Of a DNA stretch of 38,996 bases, positions 25,133 through 34,500 are shown one piece after another (positions within the stretch are counted from its first letter, which is position 1; each line of letters opens with the position of its first letter). The notes beneath the pieces were generated by a model. That model worked only from the letters and a program-made list of their open reading frames with translations, was not told the DNA's origin and made no database searches. A program made the position numbers and the translations under genes. This DNA is from Alphaproteobacteria bacterium (GTDB taxonomy: Bacteria; Pseudomonadota; Alphaproteobacteria; Thalassobaculales; Thalassobaculaceae), in the NCBI GenBank assembly GCA_022822665.1, contig JAJEAR010000044.1, forward strand, positions 1-38,996, given 5' to 3'.

Positions 25133-26014
25133 CTACGCGTCGAGGTGGCTGTAGACCCGGGGCATGCCCCGCACGCTGATGCGCCACAGCAGGCGGCGGG
25201 TGTCCTCGCGATCAGGGTCGGCGATGTCGATCGGGGTTGCGGCGTGCATGGTCGACAGCGTGTCGAAGATCACGATGTCCCCCACCGCGTACCGGTGGGC
25301 ATGGACGAACCGGTCCTGGATCGCGTGGGTCTTCAGCTGCCACAGCAGTTCAACCGCCTCCGCATCGTCCATGCCGCGAATGGCGAAGGAGGACTGACCG
25401 GTGGCATACAGCCCCTTGCGGCCGGTCACCGGGTGACGCATGACCAGCGGATGATGGCAGGTGGGGACGCGATCGATCTGCTCGCCGGTCTTGAGCGGAC
25501 TGGCGATGAACTCGTCGTCGAGCAGCTTGCCCGCCCCGTAGAGATGCGCCACCTCGAGGTCGTCGATCCGTTCGCGGGTTGCGGCGTCGAGTGCATCGTA
25601 GGCGGCCACCATGTCGACGAACCGGGTCTGACCGCCGATCCGCGGGGCCTGGATCGAGTAGAGCATTGTTGCGCTGGCAGGGATTGCCTCGTAGGACTGA
25701 TCCGTATGCCAGAGCGCCGCCCCGTTGCGGATCTCGTGCTTGCGGTCCTTTTGCTCGGTGTTGCCGACGGCAAGCAGTTCCGGGTAGCCCGGCATGCGCA
25801 TATGGTCGAGGACATGCGGGATCGGTGTGCCCCACCAGCGCCCGAAGGTCAGATACGCATCCTGGTCGAGTGACTGGTCCCTGATGACGACGATCCGGTA
25901 CTCGTACAGCGCGTCGGCCAGGTTCTTCATCAGTCCGGCATCAAGCGGCCCGGCGAGGTCCACGCCACGCACCTCGGCCCCGAACGGTGCATCGGCGACG
26001 GGTTCGATTCGCAT
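25133..26014 (-). CDS. TauD/TfdA-family Fe(II)/2-oxoglutarate dioxygenase
   Basis: A 293-residue member of the TauD/TfdA family, which hydroxylates or oxidatively cleaves its substrate with O2 and 2-oxoglutarate. The iron triad is intact: His103 and Asp105 (LWHTDQSY) and His257 (STMHAATP), with the 2-oxoglutarate-binding Arg in TRRLLWRIS near residue 274-278. [12 protein letters not shown] is the usual family helix. Start is the ATG ending at 26014, where [20 protein letters not shown] begins the homology, behind GGGGGAAG. It is divergent from the MFS gene with a very short shared promoter gap and 77 bases upstream of the racemase gene. Confidence 0.87.
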   Translation of the reverse strand: MRIEPVADAPFGAEVRGVDLAGPLDAGLMKNLADALYEYRIVVIRDQSLDQDAYLTFGRWWGTPIPHVLDHMRMPGYPELLAVGNTEQKDRKHEIRNGAALWHTDQSYEAIPASATMLYSIQAPRIGGQTRFVDMVAAYDALDAATRERIDDLEVAHLYGAGKLLDDEFIASPLKTGEQIDRVPTCHHPLVMRHPVTGRKGLYATGQSSFAIRGMDDAEAVELLWQLKTHAIQDRFVHAHRYAVGDIVIFDTLSTMHAATPIDIADPDREDTRRLLWRISVRGMPRVYSHLDA

Positions 26015-26098
26015 CTGTCTTCCCCCGAGTTCGGAATCGGGACCATTGTTGTCCGCGCCGGGATCGTGCTCAAGCGATTTCATGCGCCCGGCGGCTGC

Positions 26099-27334
26099 AT
26101 GAGCCCGCCAGACCGCCACCGGCTGGCGCGCGACGCGGGGTTCCTGCTCTACCTGGCCAACCGGACCGGGCATGTCATGGGGGTGCAGATCCTCACGGTG
26201 GCGGTCGGCTGGTACGTCTACCAGCTGACCGGCGACCCGATCGACCTCGGCTATGTCGGCCTGGCCCAGTTCGCGCCCGCGTTCCTGTTCGTGCTGGCGG
26301 CGGGCATGGCGGCGGATCGGCTGGACCGGCGGATGATCCTCGCGCTGTGCAACGCCATCCATGTCGCGGTCACCGGGCTGCTGGTGGTGGTGCTCTGGGC
26401 CGGGGCGGGCGGAGTGGCCGCCATCCTCGCCATCCTGTTCGTGCACGGAATTGCACGCGCCTTCGCCCAGACCGCGGTGCAGGCGCTGCTGCCCAACCTG
26501 GTGCCGGTGGAGACATTCCCGCGGGCGGTTGCCTGGTCGTCATCCGCGAACAAGGTGGCGCAGCTTGCCGGACCGGCGCTCGGAGGTGGGCTGATCGCCT
26601 GGACCGGTGACGGAGTCTACGGTGCGGCGGCGGCGTGTTTCGCCATTGCCGCCGGCTCGGCGCTGCTGATCCCGCCCGTCCCCGGCGTCCGGTCGGCCGG
26701 ACGTGTCACGCTTGATGCGCTGCTTGGCGGGTTTTCCTATGTCTGGCGGGAAAAGCGGGTGCTCGGGGCCATCTCGATCGACCTGCTCGCCGTGTTGCTC
26801 GGCGGCGTGATGGGACTGCTGCCGGTCTATGCCAGCGACATCCTGCACGTGGGGCCGGACGGGCTCGGCGTCATGCGGGCGATGCCGGGTTTCGGATCGC
26901 TGCTGGTCGGCCTGGTGCTGGCCCGCCTGGCATCGCCGCGCCACATGGGCCCGGCGCTGTTCGTCTCGCTCGCCCTGTTCGCGGCCGCGATCGTGGTGTT
27001 CAGCCTCTCTACCCTGTTCTGGCTGTCGCTCGTCGCACTGGCCGTCTACGGCGCGGCCGACATGGTGAGCGTCTACATCCGCCTGACCCTGGTCCAGCTC
27101 GCGACACCCGATGACATGCGCGGCAGGGTCAGCGCCGTCAATTCGGTGGCGATCAATGCCTCGAACGAACTCGGCGACTTCCGGGCCGGCGTGACCGCGG
27201 CATTCGTCGGGGTGGTACCGGCGGTTCTCGCCGGCGGGGTGGCGACATTCGCGGTCGCCGGCCTGTGGGCCTGGCTGTTCCCGGCGATCCGCCGGGTCGA
27301 CCGGCTGTCGGATGTCGCACCGGGCCGGACCTGA
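26099..27334 (+). CDS. MFS transporter (MFS_3/EntS-like exporter family)
   Basis: A 411-residue polytopic membrane protein with about ten to twelve hydrophobic segments. The family hallmarks are GWYVYQLTGDPIDLGYVGLA after the first helix, AGMAADRLDRRMI (the loop 2-3 DRxxRR motif), and the central QALLPNLVPVETFPRAVAW segment typical of MFS_3/EntS-type carriers. DDMRGRVSAVNSVAINASNELG lies before the last helices. Start ATG 26099 is chosen (MSPPDRHRLARDAG); GTG 26066 is an alternative adding 11 residues. It is divergent from the dioxygenase and upstream of the MttB-like gene, so it may move the pathway substrate or a product. Confidence 0.85.
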   Translation: MSPPDRHRLARDAGFLLYLANRTGHVMGVQILTVAVGWYVYQLTGDPIDLGYVGLAQFAPAFLFVLAAGMAADRLDRRMILALCNAIHVAVTGLLVVVLWAGAGGVAAILAILFVHGIARAFAQTAVQALLPNLVPVETFPRAVAWSSSANKVAQLAGPALGGGLIAWTGDGVYGAAAACFAIAAGSALLIPPVPGVRSAGRVTLDALLGGFSYVWREKRVLGAISIDLLAVLLGGVMGLLPVYASDILHVGPDGLGVMRAMPGFGSLLVGLVLARLASPRHMGPALFVSLALFAAAIVVFSLSTLFWLSLVALAVYGAADMVSVYIRLTLVQLATPDDMRGRVSAVNSVAINASNELGDFRAGVTAAFVGVVPAVLAGGVATFAVAGLWAWLFPAIRRVDRLSDVAPGRT

Positions 27335-27464
27335 CCGTTCCCTGCGCGACGCGGTCCGGCCGTTGCCGGACAAGCACCGCGCTTGTGTTCACGCGATTTC
27401 TCACACCATGATGCATGCGGGCGAACCCCGTGCCGGGCAACGATGCAGGGAGATCGACCGACCC

Positions 27465-29015
27465 ATGCAGGGACCGCGACGAAGAGCCGGGTCGCGGCGC
27501 CGCGGTGCTGCGGCGCGCGACGGTGGTCCGGCGATCAGGCAGCTCGACTGGCAGCAACCGGTCAACATCGACGCCCCGACCGAGCCCTTCACCGAAGAAC
27601 AGGTCCAGGCGGTTCACGAGGGCGCGATGCGGGTGCTCGAGGAGATCGGGATCGAGTTCCTGAACGAGGAGGCGCGGGCGGTGCTGGCCGAAGCCGGGTG
27701 CGAGACCCGGCCGGGTTCGACCAACGTGCGCATGGACCGGGCGCTGGTGATGGAGAAGGTGAAGCTTGCGCCGGCACGGTTCACCATCACGCCGCGCAAC
27801 CCCGGGCGCGCCGTGGTCATCGGCGGGCGGCACATGGTGTTCGGCAATGTCTCCAGTCCGCCGAACTGTTCCGACCTGGACCGGGGCCGGCGTGTCGGCG
27901 ACCGGGAGAGCTATCGCGACCTGCTCAAGCTCACGCAGTATTTCAACTGCATCCATCTCGCCTGCGGCTACCCGGTGGAGCCGGTCGACCTGCACGCCTC
28001 TATCCGGCACCTCGATTGCCTGTTCGACAAGCTGACGCTCACCGACAAGGTGGTGCACGCCTATTCGCTGGGGTCGGAGCGGGTCGAGGACGTGATGGAA
28101 ATGACGCGTATCGCGGCCGGTTTGACGCACGAGGAGTTCGAGGCCGCACCGCACATGTACACCAACATCAACTCGTCCTCGCCGCTCAAGCATGACTGGC
28201 CGATGCTTGACGGAGCGATGCGGTGTGCGCGGCGCGGCCAGCCGACCATCGTTTCGCCCTTCACCCTTGCCGGCGCCATGGCGCCGGTTACCCTGGCCGG
28301 GGCGGTGACCCAGTTCGTGGCCGAGGGACTGTCGGCGATCGTGTTGCTGCAGTGCGTGCGCCCGGGTGTGCCCTGTGCCATCGGGTCCTTCACTTCCAAT
28401 GTCGACATGCGTTCCGGCGCCCCTGCCTTCGGCACGCCGGAATACATGCGCGCGACCCAGATCTCGGGCCAGATGGCCCGGTTCTACGGCCTGCCGCTGC
28501 GCGCATCGAACGCCTGTGCCGCGAACCACCCGGATGCCCAGGCCGCCTGGGAGAGCGCGTTCTCGCTCTGGTCGGTGGTGTCCGCCGGTGTGAACATCGT
28601 CTATCACGCCGCCGGCTGGCTCGAGGGCGGCCTGTGCGCGTCCTACGAGAAGTTCATTCTCGATTGCGAGACGTTGCAGCAGATGACGGCGTACCTGCGG
28701 CCGGTCCCGGCGAGCGAGGCCGACATCGCGGTGGATGCCATCCGCGAGGTCGGTCCGACCGGGCACTTCTTCGGGGCCGACCATACACGCGAACGCTACC
28801 GCACCGCGTTCTACGAACCGTTCCTGTCGGACTGGAGCAACTTCGAGAGCTGGCAGGAGCGCGGGTCGGTTGACGCCACCCACCGGGCCAACGCCATCTG
28901 GAAAAAGATCCTGGCGGAGTTCGAGCCTCCCCCGCTCGAGCAGGCCCGCCGCGAGGAACTGGCCGCCTTCGTCGAACGGCGCAAGCGCGAGGGCGGTGCG
29001 CCGACCGACTTCTGA
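27465..29015 (+). CDS. MttB-like (COG5598) methyltransferase, non-pyrrolysine
   Basis: A 516-residue trimethylamine-methyltransferase-family protein. Conserved blocks include FTEEQVQAVHEGAMRVLEEI near the start, MVFGNVSSPPNC, YTNINSSSPLKHD, VSPFTLAGAMAPVTLAGAV, and RASNACAANHPDAQAAWES. The frame is open throughout with no in-frame TAG, so it lacks pyrrolysine. Such relatives (for example MtgB) demethylate glycine betaine or other quaternary or secondary amines, passing the methyl group to a corrinoid protein. No corrinoid protein is encoded here. ATG 27465 is used because homology starts near residue 35 and AGGGAG lies upstream; the frame is open further 5'. This gene is the best hint that the catabolic island handles an N-methylated compound. 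Confidence 0.83.
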   Translation: MQGPRRRAGSRRRGAAARDGGPAIRQLDWQQPVNIDAPTEPFTEEQVQAVHEGAMRVLEEIGIEFLNEEARAVLAEAGCETRPGSTNVRMDRALVMEKVKLAPARFTITPRNPGRAVVIGGRHMVFGNVSSPPNCSDLDRGRRVGDRESYRDLLKLTQYFNCIHLACGYPVEPVDLHASIRHLDCLFDKLTLTDKVVHAYSLGSERVEDVMEMTRIAAGLTHEEFEAAPHMYTNINSSSPLKHDWPMLDGAMRCARRGQPTIVSPFTLAGAMAPVTLAGAVTQFVAEGLSAIVLLQCVRPGVPCAIGSFTSNVDMRSGAPAFGTPEYMRATQISGQMARFYGLPLRASNACAANHPDAQAAWESAFSLWSVVSAGVNIVYHAAGWLEGGLCASYEKFILDCETLQQMTAYLRPVPASEADIAVDAIREVGPTGHFFGADHTRERYRTAFYEPFLSDWSNFESWQERGSVDATHRANAIWKKILAEFEPPPLEQARREELAAFVERRKREGGAPTDF

Positions 29016-29310
29016 ACCCTGGGTGCGGACCCGGGCACCGAAGGGCGCCTGGTTGCCCACCGGGTCGTGGGGATTGCTCCGGGCTGCAAGGACCCGAACG
29101 ATCACGATTGGCTGAGGGACGTAAGAGCGTTCCGGCACTGGCGGGCAGGGTGCGACGATCTGACCGGAGACGAACGGGTGCGCGAGCATCGCCGGGGCCA
29201 TCCGCTGGCAAGTTCGGGCACCCTGGGTCGATCTGGAGGGGCCGCACAGCCCTATGGTCGATGTTCAGTCCGCCAACTCTTGTTGATATGTGTACCGGCA
29301 TGGGGTTCAG
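29016..29310. other. Intergenic, no recognised gene
   Basis: No domain is recognisable on either strand between the MttB-like gene and the HigB-HigA remnant. GTTGATATGTGTAC just before the remnant may be part of its former promoter. Confidence 0.35.
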
Positions 29311-29619
29311 ATGGCCAGAATCCGGACCTTTCGTCATCGAGGCCCAAAGCGGGTGTACGATCGCGGAGATGCGAGCAGGGTAGGCCCCGACGTCGCCGAT
29401 CGTGTTGCGCGGGTGCTGGACGCCGCCCGTCATACACTGTCCCGGGTGCTCAACGGCCACGCGGGAATCTCTCCCGAAATGGCGATCCGCTTCGAAAAGG
29501 CAGGCTGATCCAATGCCGAGTTCTGGCTGCGACGCCAGACTACCTACGATCTCGTTCAGGCCCGCAAGCGCGAAGGCCAGATCGCAGTGCGGCGATACCC
29601 GTCCCAATCCGAAGCCTGA
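29311..29619 (+). pseudogene. HigB-HigA deletion chimera (toxin N-terminus fused to antitoxin C-terminus)
   Basis: The frame starts [20 protein letters not shown], the N-terminus of a HigB/RelE-type toxin, and runs to about DRVARVLD. It then jumps in frame to [20 protein letters not shown], the DNA-recognition half of a HigA antitoxin. The rest of HigB and the start of HigA, normally adjacent genes, are missing, so one internal deletion joined them. After FEKAG a TGA (29506-29508) stands where relatives have Trp. The same frame then continues SNAEFWLRRQTTYDLVQARK and ends at TGA 29617-29619. Neither activity can survive. Confidence 0.82.
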
Positions 29620-29627
29620 CTTGAGTT

Positions 29628-29893
29628 ACAGCCGGATGGCAGGGACCTTTTCGCAAGGCGTTCATGATCGGGCCAGCCGGCCCAGGCTCTACCTGAACCA
29701 GATCGATATCCTCGGAGTACCGCGCGCGCGGTGTCAGGTAGAGCTTGTAGAGCGCCGTGCCGGTCCGGAGAGAACAGGATCAGGGAATGTTTCGACCCGG
29801 GCCCGGCTGATGACCAGGTCCTGCTCGACCTGGAAGTCCTCGGTCCACCGCGCCCGCTCTCGCCACCGGGGTGATGCAGTCCCGCAGGATCAT
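29628..29893 (-). pseudogene. AbiEii/AbiGii-type nucleotidyltransferase toxin remnant
   Basis: From an ATG ending at 29893 (MILRDCITPV) the reading shifts frame to WTEDFQVEQDLVISRARVET, then shifts again to GTALYKLYLTPRARYSEDID LVQV. Together they rebuild the N-terminal part of an AbiEii toxin. It holds the nucleotidyltransferase signature: G-T-x-L-x-K followed about ten residues later by S-E-D-I-D. Homology fades after GPAGPIMNALRK and the remaining two thirds are absent. The remnant runs tail-to-tail into the HigBA chimera. Confidence 0.75.
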
Positions 29894-29933
29894 GCGTAAG
29901 CCCCGATGCTTGCGTTCACCAACACTCCCCCGT

Positions 29934-29954
29934 GCCACTCTGAAGTGCAACACC
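29934..29954 (+). repeat. IS30 left inverted repeat
   Basis: Contains ACTCTGAAGTGCAACACC. It pairs with the reverse complement of 31261-31281 at 20 of 21 positions. Confidence 0.8.
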
Positions 29955-30013
29955 ACAGGTGGTGGGAAGTTGTGACCTGCTCACACCATGTTGCGTGAGG
30001 GTCAGGTAGCGGC

Positions 30014-30046
30014 GACAGTCCCAGTTGTTGAGGCTGGGAGACTGTC
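30014..30046 (+). promoter_or_regulatory. Hairpin covering the transposase ribosome-binding site
   Basis: GACAGTC (30014-30020) pairs with GACTGTC (30040-30046), and CCAG pairs with CTGG inside. The arm holding GGGAG, the likely ribosome-binding site, ends at the base before the transposase ATG (30047). Such hairpins, formed when an outside transcript reads into an element, are known to limit transposase translation. Confidence 0.6.
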
Positions 30047-31012
30047 ATGCCGTCAAGCTACCACCACCTGACCCATGAAGAGAGCTGCCAGATTTACGCG
30101 CTGAGGAAAAGCGGCCTGTCGGATCCGGCCATTGCGCGGCAGCTGGGCCGGGACCGGACGACGATCTGGCGCGAGGTGCGCCGGAACAGTGGCGGGCGTG
30201 GCTACCGTCACAAGCAGGCGCATGGCAAGGCTTCGGCGCGGCGCAGCGCGGCCTCGTCGGTTCCCCGGAAGATGACACCGGAGCTGTGGCGCACGGTGGA
30301 GGACAGGCTGGTCGAAGGCTGGAGCCCCGAGCAGATTGCGGGTCGGCTGAGAACCCAGGGCGTCACGATGGCAGGCCGTCAGTGGATCTACCGCCACGTC
30401 CGTGCCGACCGGGAGGCTGGCGGCACGCTCTACCGGTGCCTGCGCCGCCGCGGCAAGAAGCCGAACTGGAAGGGTGGGCGGCACGCCGGTCGCGGCCACA
30501 TTCCCGGCCGGGTGGATATATCCGAGCGTCCGGCGGTGGTGGACGCGAAGGAACGGGTTGGCGACTGGGAGGTGGACACGATCATCGGGAAGGGGCACAG
30601 CGGCGCGGTGGTGTCCCTGGTGGACCGTGCGTCGAAATACACGCTTCTCGAGAGGGTTGGCAGGAAGACGGCGGCGTCGGTCGGCACCGCCCTGCTGAGC
30701 ATGCTGCTGCCACTGTGCGCCCTGGTCCACACGATCACGGCGGACAACGGCAAGGAGTTCGCGGGCCATGCCTGGGTGGGGAAGGCGCTCGGCGCCGGGT
30801 TCTTCTTTGCCACGCCGTACCACTCCTGGGAACGTGGCCTGAACGAGCACACCAACGGCCTGGTCCGGGAGTACTTCCCGAAGGGGACAGACTTCCGCCA
30901 GATCACCAACACCCAGGTCAAGGCAGTCCAGGACCGTCTCAACGCGCGTCCGGGAAAGGTGCTTGGCTACAGGACCCCGGCCGAGGTGTTCCACCACACC
31001 CACCCTCCCTGA
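30047..31012 (+). CDS. IS30-family transposase, intact
   Basis: A 321-residue DDE transposase. The N-terminal helix-turn-helix (LTHEESCQIYALRKSGLSDP, IARQLGRDRTTIWREVRRN) binds the element ends. The catalytic triad is Asp177 (GDWEVDTIIG), Asp233 (ITADNGKEF) and Glu267 (GLNEHTNGL), with the IS30 signature REYFPKGTDF after it. Length and motifs are normal, so the element could still be active. ATG 30047 is chosen; its ribosome-binding site lies inside a hairpin. Confidence 0.92.
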   Translation: MPSSYHHLTHEESCQIYALRKSGLSDPAIARQLGRDRTTIWREVRRNSGGRGYRHKQAHGKASARRSAASSVPRKMTPELWRTVEDRLVEGWSPEQIAGRLRTQGVTMAGRQWIYRHVRADREAGGTLYRCLRRRGKKPNWKGGRHAGRGHIPGRVDISERPAVVDAKERVGDWEVDTIIGKGHSGAVVSLVDRASKYTLLERVGRKTAASVGTALLSMLLPLCALVHTITADNGKEFAGHAWVGKALGAGFFFATPYHSWERGLNEHTNGLVREYFPKGTDFRQITNTQVKAVQDRLNARPGKVLGYRTPAEVFHHTHPP

Positions 31013-31186
31013 GGGATGCTGTCCGGGATCATCCCTCGTACGGATCGGCCCGAGGAAAATCGAGGAACCGGTCGCGGTCCGCAGAGCGTCGGTCCGGCCA
31101 CACTCTCACTGCGTCTGGCCAGCCTTGCTCCCGTCGCGGAAGCCGAACTACGCTCGGATCTGGTGGGACTTCACCCGCAAATCCCC

Positions 31187-31245
31187 GTCACCGGGCCATG
31201 TCCGGAGCGAGGGCGTAGCCCGAGCGGAGGACATGGCCCGGTGAC
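31187..31245. repeat. Long palindrome (REP-like) within IS 3' region
   Basis: Perfect 17-base arms (GTCACCGGGCCATGTCC at 31187-31203 and its complement at 31229-31245) enclose a 25-base loop that itself contains GGGC-GTA-GCCC. The two-level hairpin resembles REP-type palindromes or a bidirectional terminator without a T-tract. Its location just inside the right inverted repeat suggests insertion into, or recruitment by, the IS. Confidence 0.65.
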
Positions 31246-31260
31246 GCGCCCGGTGTTGCA

Positions 31261-31281
31261 GGTGTTGCACTTCGGAGTGGC
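31261..31281 (+). repeat. IS30 right inverted repeat
   Basis: Contains GGTGTTGCACTTCGGAGT, complementary to the left end at 20 of 21 positions. Confidence 0.8.
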
Positions 31282-31508
31282 GGCGGCGGTCGGATGTCCG
31301 ATGGAGTCGTTCGAGTTTCACGCGGGCATCATCTGTGGTGAACTGCCTGCAATCAGTCAAAGTCTGGCCCCTGTTACGCAAGGCCGTTCCGCCACGGCGT
31401 CACCCGCGGAGTGTCTTTGGTGATTGCGTTGTGAAACCGGCGGGGCATGGCTGCATCGTGAACGTGATCGCCATTGGGCACTGCAATCCAGTCAGGGGAA
31501 GTCGGAGA

Positions 31509-34500
31509 ATGGAAGCAGAGTACGGCTCGCCGCCCGTGATGTGGTCGTACCGGGCATTGCGGATGGTGTCGGTGCGGCTGCTGTGCGCCCTTGCGACGAT
31601 CGCGGTTCTCGCGGGTTGGACGGCGCCATCACGCGCCCATGTACTGGCGCCGCCTCCCGCGGTCTGCCCGGCTCCCGGCGAGGCCGTGCCTGCAGGCCAC
31701 CGGATCCGCTGCGTGTCCGGTGAGGAGGACGCGGGAGACATCGGGATAGAAGTGTCAGGGACGACTCTCATTACCGGCGAGCACGGGTCAGCGATCGAGG
31801 GCCGCCACGAGGGCGGCGGAGATGTCCGCATTTCGGTCGAGGATACCCGGATAACCACCTCCGGGCACCTGACGGGAGCGGGGCACGCCGAAGGGATTTA
31901 TGCCGAGGCCGGGACCGGTTCGGTCCGGGTGACGCTGCGCGATGTCGACATCGAGACCTTCGGCGTAGGGGGTGAACATCCGGGTAATTACGATGAAGCG
32001 GCCGGGGCCCACGGCATGCACGCCTCGCGATCGCACGGTGCAGGCGAGGTTGCGGTCGACATCGAGGGCGGACGCATTGTCACCTACGGCAACGATTCGG
32101 CCGGTGTCGTGGTTTCGGGCGCCGGCGAGTTGAGGCTGCGCGCCCGTGGCACGACCGTGGTTACGCATGGCCGGAACGCACACGGCTTCCATGGCGAGAT
32201 CGGGGACGGCACGGCAGGCGATGTCGGCATGGAGGTGCGCGACACCACCGTCATGACCTACGGCGACCTTGCCTATGGAGTGTGGGGCGATGCGCATGGT
32301 GATGGCACGAAGGGTGAAGTGGTTCTCGACGTAGGCGGATCCGGCGTGACGACCGGGGGTGAGAACGGCCATGGCATTCTCGGCACTGTTCGGGGCGGTG
32401 CCCGGGGCGATGTCGCGATCGCGGTGCAGGGGTCCACCATCACCACCAGGGGCGAGTCGGCCGAGGCCGTGTGGGGTGCTGCAGCCGGTGACGGCACGCG
32501 CGGCAACGTGCAGCTCGATCTGCGTGGGTCCGCCGTGGTGACCGACGGACGCACCGGCCACGGTGTTCTCGGCTCCGTGCGCAGTGGTGCGCAGGGTAAC
32601 GTCGCGGTCACGGTGCAGGAGGCGACCGTCACTACCGGGGGCGAAACCGCCTATGGCGTGTGGGGCGACGCTCGCGGTGGCGGCACGCGCGGCGACGTGC
32701 GACTTGACGTAAGCGGGTCGGCTCTGACGACCGGCGAAGAGAGGGCCTACGGTGTTCTTGGTTCGGTCCGGGACGGCGCCGAGGGCGATGTCACGGTCAG
32801 GGTGCGGGACTCGACCGTCACCACCCGGGGCGGATCCGCCGAGGCCGTGTGGGGGACCGCCAACGGCGAGGGCACGCGCGGTGACGTGCGGCTCGATCTG
32901 CGCGGGTCCACCGTGGCGACCGAGGGAAGCACGGGCCACGGTGTACTCGGCTCCGTGCGCAGCGGCGCGCAGGGTGACGTGACGATCGACGTACGGGACT
33001 CGACCGTCACCACCCGGGGTGGAACCGCCCATGGCGTGTGGGGTGACGCGCGTGGCGGTGGCACGCGCGGTGACGTGCGGCTCGACGTCGGCGGGTCCAC
33101 CGTGACGACCGGTGCCGAGAACAGCTACGGCATTCTCGGCACCGTCCGGGACGGCGCCCAGGGCGATGTTTCAGTCACGGTGCAGGAGACGACTGTCACC
33201 ACCCGGGGTCAGTCCGCCGATGCCGTGTTGGGCACTGTCGCCGGCGCCGGGGCGCGCGGCGATGTCCGGCTCACGCTGCGCGGGCCCGTCCTTGAGACCG
33301 GTGAGGTGAACAGCCACGGCCTTGTCGGCTCTGTCCGGGACGGTGCCGAGGGCGATGTTACGGTCAGGGTGCAGGATGCGACCGTCACCACCCGGGGCCG
33401 GTCCGCCGAGGCCGTATGGGGCACCGCCGCCGGTGGCGGCACGCGTGGTGACGTGCGGATCCACCTGGGCGGGTCCTCGGTGACGACCGGGGGCAAGATC
33501 GGTCACGGCATTCTCGGCTCTGTCCGGGACGGTGCCGAAGGCGATGTCACGATCACGGTACAGGAGACGGGCGTCACCACCCGGGGTGACACTGCCTACG
33601 CCGTGTGGGGCGACGTTCACGGCGATGGCGCGCACGGCGACGTGCGGATCGGCGTGACCGGGTCCACCGTTACGACCGGGGGCGAGAATGGCCACGGCAT
33701 CCTCGGCTCCGTCCGGGGTGGTGCGGATGGTGACGTCGCACTCATGGTGGGGGAAACAACCGTCGTGACCCGGGGCGTGGGTTCCGACGGTATCCGGGCC
33801 CAGGGAGAGGGCGGAGGGGATGTCGCGATCGACGTGCGCGATACCGGCATCGAGACCATGTCGGTCGCTCTTGACGAACTGGGTGACACGTGGGCGGTCG
33901 GCGTGAAGGCTCAAATCGGTCTGACTTCCCGATCCGGAGACAACATTGCCGGGGACATCGACCTGCGGATGTCGGGCGGCACGATCGTGACCCACGGGGT
34001 GCTGTCCCGCGGCATCCAGGGCGTGCACGTGTCGAGTGACGGACTGAACCACGGTGACGTCCGGATCGCGACCTCCGGCACCAGGATTGAAACCCGCGGC
34101 GACGATGCCGACGGCATCCTCGTCTACCATACCGGAACCGGCCTGGTGGATATCCAGGTCGATGAAGGAAGCATCGACGCGCCCGGTGCCGGATCGAACG
34201 GGATCCGGATCGGCCAGGTGACGACGCCCGAAACCCGGCCCGGGCGGACCGCAGCCACCGGTGCCGTTGAACGCGCCGCCCCGATCGGAACCGACGGCTA
34301 CCGCCGGCAGACCGTGAGCGTGAATGCGCCGGTGAGCGGTGGTACGGGCCTTGGGGCAGGGGTCTTTCTTGCCGGTGGAGGCCGGGTCGTTGTCGGGCCA
34401 AACGGCCGGCTCGGAGCCGGCTCCGGTGTCGCGATCTTCTCCGCCGGCGAAAGCCGGGTCCCGCACCGGCTCCATGTCGACCTCAGGCCGGACGGTCTGC

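Larger units (their letters stand above)
29934..31281 (+). mobile_element. IS30-family insertion sequence
   Basis: Bounded by 21-base inverted repeats (29934-29954 and 31261-31281, one mismatch) around an intact IS30-type transposase. At about 1348 bases it is longer than usual for the family because about 250 non-coding bases, including a long palindrome (31187-31245), lie between the transposase stop and the right end. No target-site duplication is obvious. It sits between the AbiEii remnant and the autotransporter gene. Confidence 0.82.

Noticed and set aside
27465..29015. Pyrrolysine-containing MttB
   Set aside because: The frame has no internal TAG, and no pyl genes are in the window.
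32130..33641. Regular 189-bp repeats as a CRISPR-like or non-coding satellite array
   Set aside because: Units are in-frame protein repeats within a complete autotransporter, without spacers.
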